In this document: positions 13,723-13,723 of the stretch, one piece after another
Layout: every line of letters starts with the position of its first letter
Position numbering within the stretch: the first letter of the stretch is position 1
Origin: Lachnospiraceae bacterium
GTDB taxonomy: Bacteria > Bacillota > Clostridia > Lachnospirales > Lachnospiraceae
Direction: 5' to 3'
Assembly: GCA_021205045.1 (NCBI GenBank)
Contig: JAJPYH010000083.1
Location: 1 to 13,723, forward strand
Length of the DNA: 13,723 nucleotides
Made by a program: the position numbers and the translations under genes
The notes under the pieces: model-generated
What the model was told of the DNA's origin: nothing
What the model saw: only the letters and a program-made list of their open reading frames with translations
The model's database searches: none

Positions 13723-13723
13723 C

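Overview
The window is one catabolic operon, transcribed right to left on the minus strand. It encodes a glycyl-radical-enzyme-associated bacterial microcompartment (GRM) of the fucose/rhamnose to 1,2-propanediol type, the class often called GRM5. An oxygen-sensitive glycyl radical diol dehydratase, five encapsulation peptides, strong AGGAGG-type ribosome binding sites, frequent GTG starts and moderate GC point to an anaerobic Clostridia/Lachnospiraceae gut-type bacterium. This is inferred from gene content; no phylogenetic marker is present.

Layout in transcription order. A near-consensus sigma-A promoter (13617-13645) drives a first block of four tightly packed genes: the glycyl radical propanediol dehydratase (11040-13565), its radical SAM activase (10248-11039), a PduU-like permuted shell protein (9869-10246) and a PduV/EutP GTPase (9340-9858). 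Next come a FucA-type class II aldolase (8464-9297) and a GlcG/PduO-C-like protein (7895-8464), then a CoA-acylating aldehyde dehydrogenase (6376-7761) and a zinc alcohol dehydrogenase (5138-6355). A shell block follows: four BMC-H proteins (4740-5054, 4360-4635, 3968-4267, 3502-3951). The operon ends with the phosphotransacylase PduL (2614-3267), the pentameric vertex protein EutN (2292-2558), the flavin/Fe-S protein PduS (856-2181) and the Fe-S-pore trimer PduT (247-795). Positions 1-246 hold no recognised gene, but contain strong hairpins and an unexplained open frame.

How it works together (established family chemistry applied to this set). The aldolase splits fuculose-1-phosphate and/or rhamnulose-1-phosphate to DHAP plus lactaldehyde. 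The alcohol dehydrogenase reduces lactaldehyde to 1,2-propanediol. The glycyl radical enzyme dehydrates the diol to propionaldehyde inside the shell. The aldehyde dehydrogenase makes propionyl-CoA plus NADH, and PduL makes propionyl-phosphate and frees CoA. The alcohol dehydrogenase can also form propanol to recycle NAD+, and PduS with the PduT pore could pass electrons across the shell. No propionate kinase, sugar isomerase or sugar kinase lies in the window.

Points most worth a second look: a BMC-H shell gene with two good start sites, which could yield a long form with a 56-residue hydrophilic N-terminal tail and a short canonical form; a nearly identical encapsulation-peptide core on five enzymes, at both N- and C-termini; a four-cysteine segment next to the aldolase's encapsulation peptide; a second cysteine in the PduT pore; two shell proteins with non-canonical pore loops; and a stem-loop in almost every sizeable intercistronic gap.
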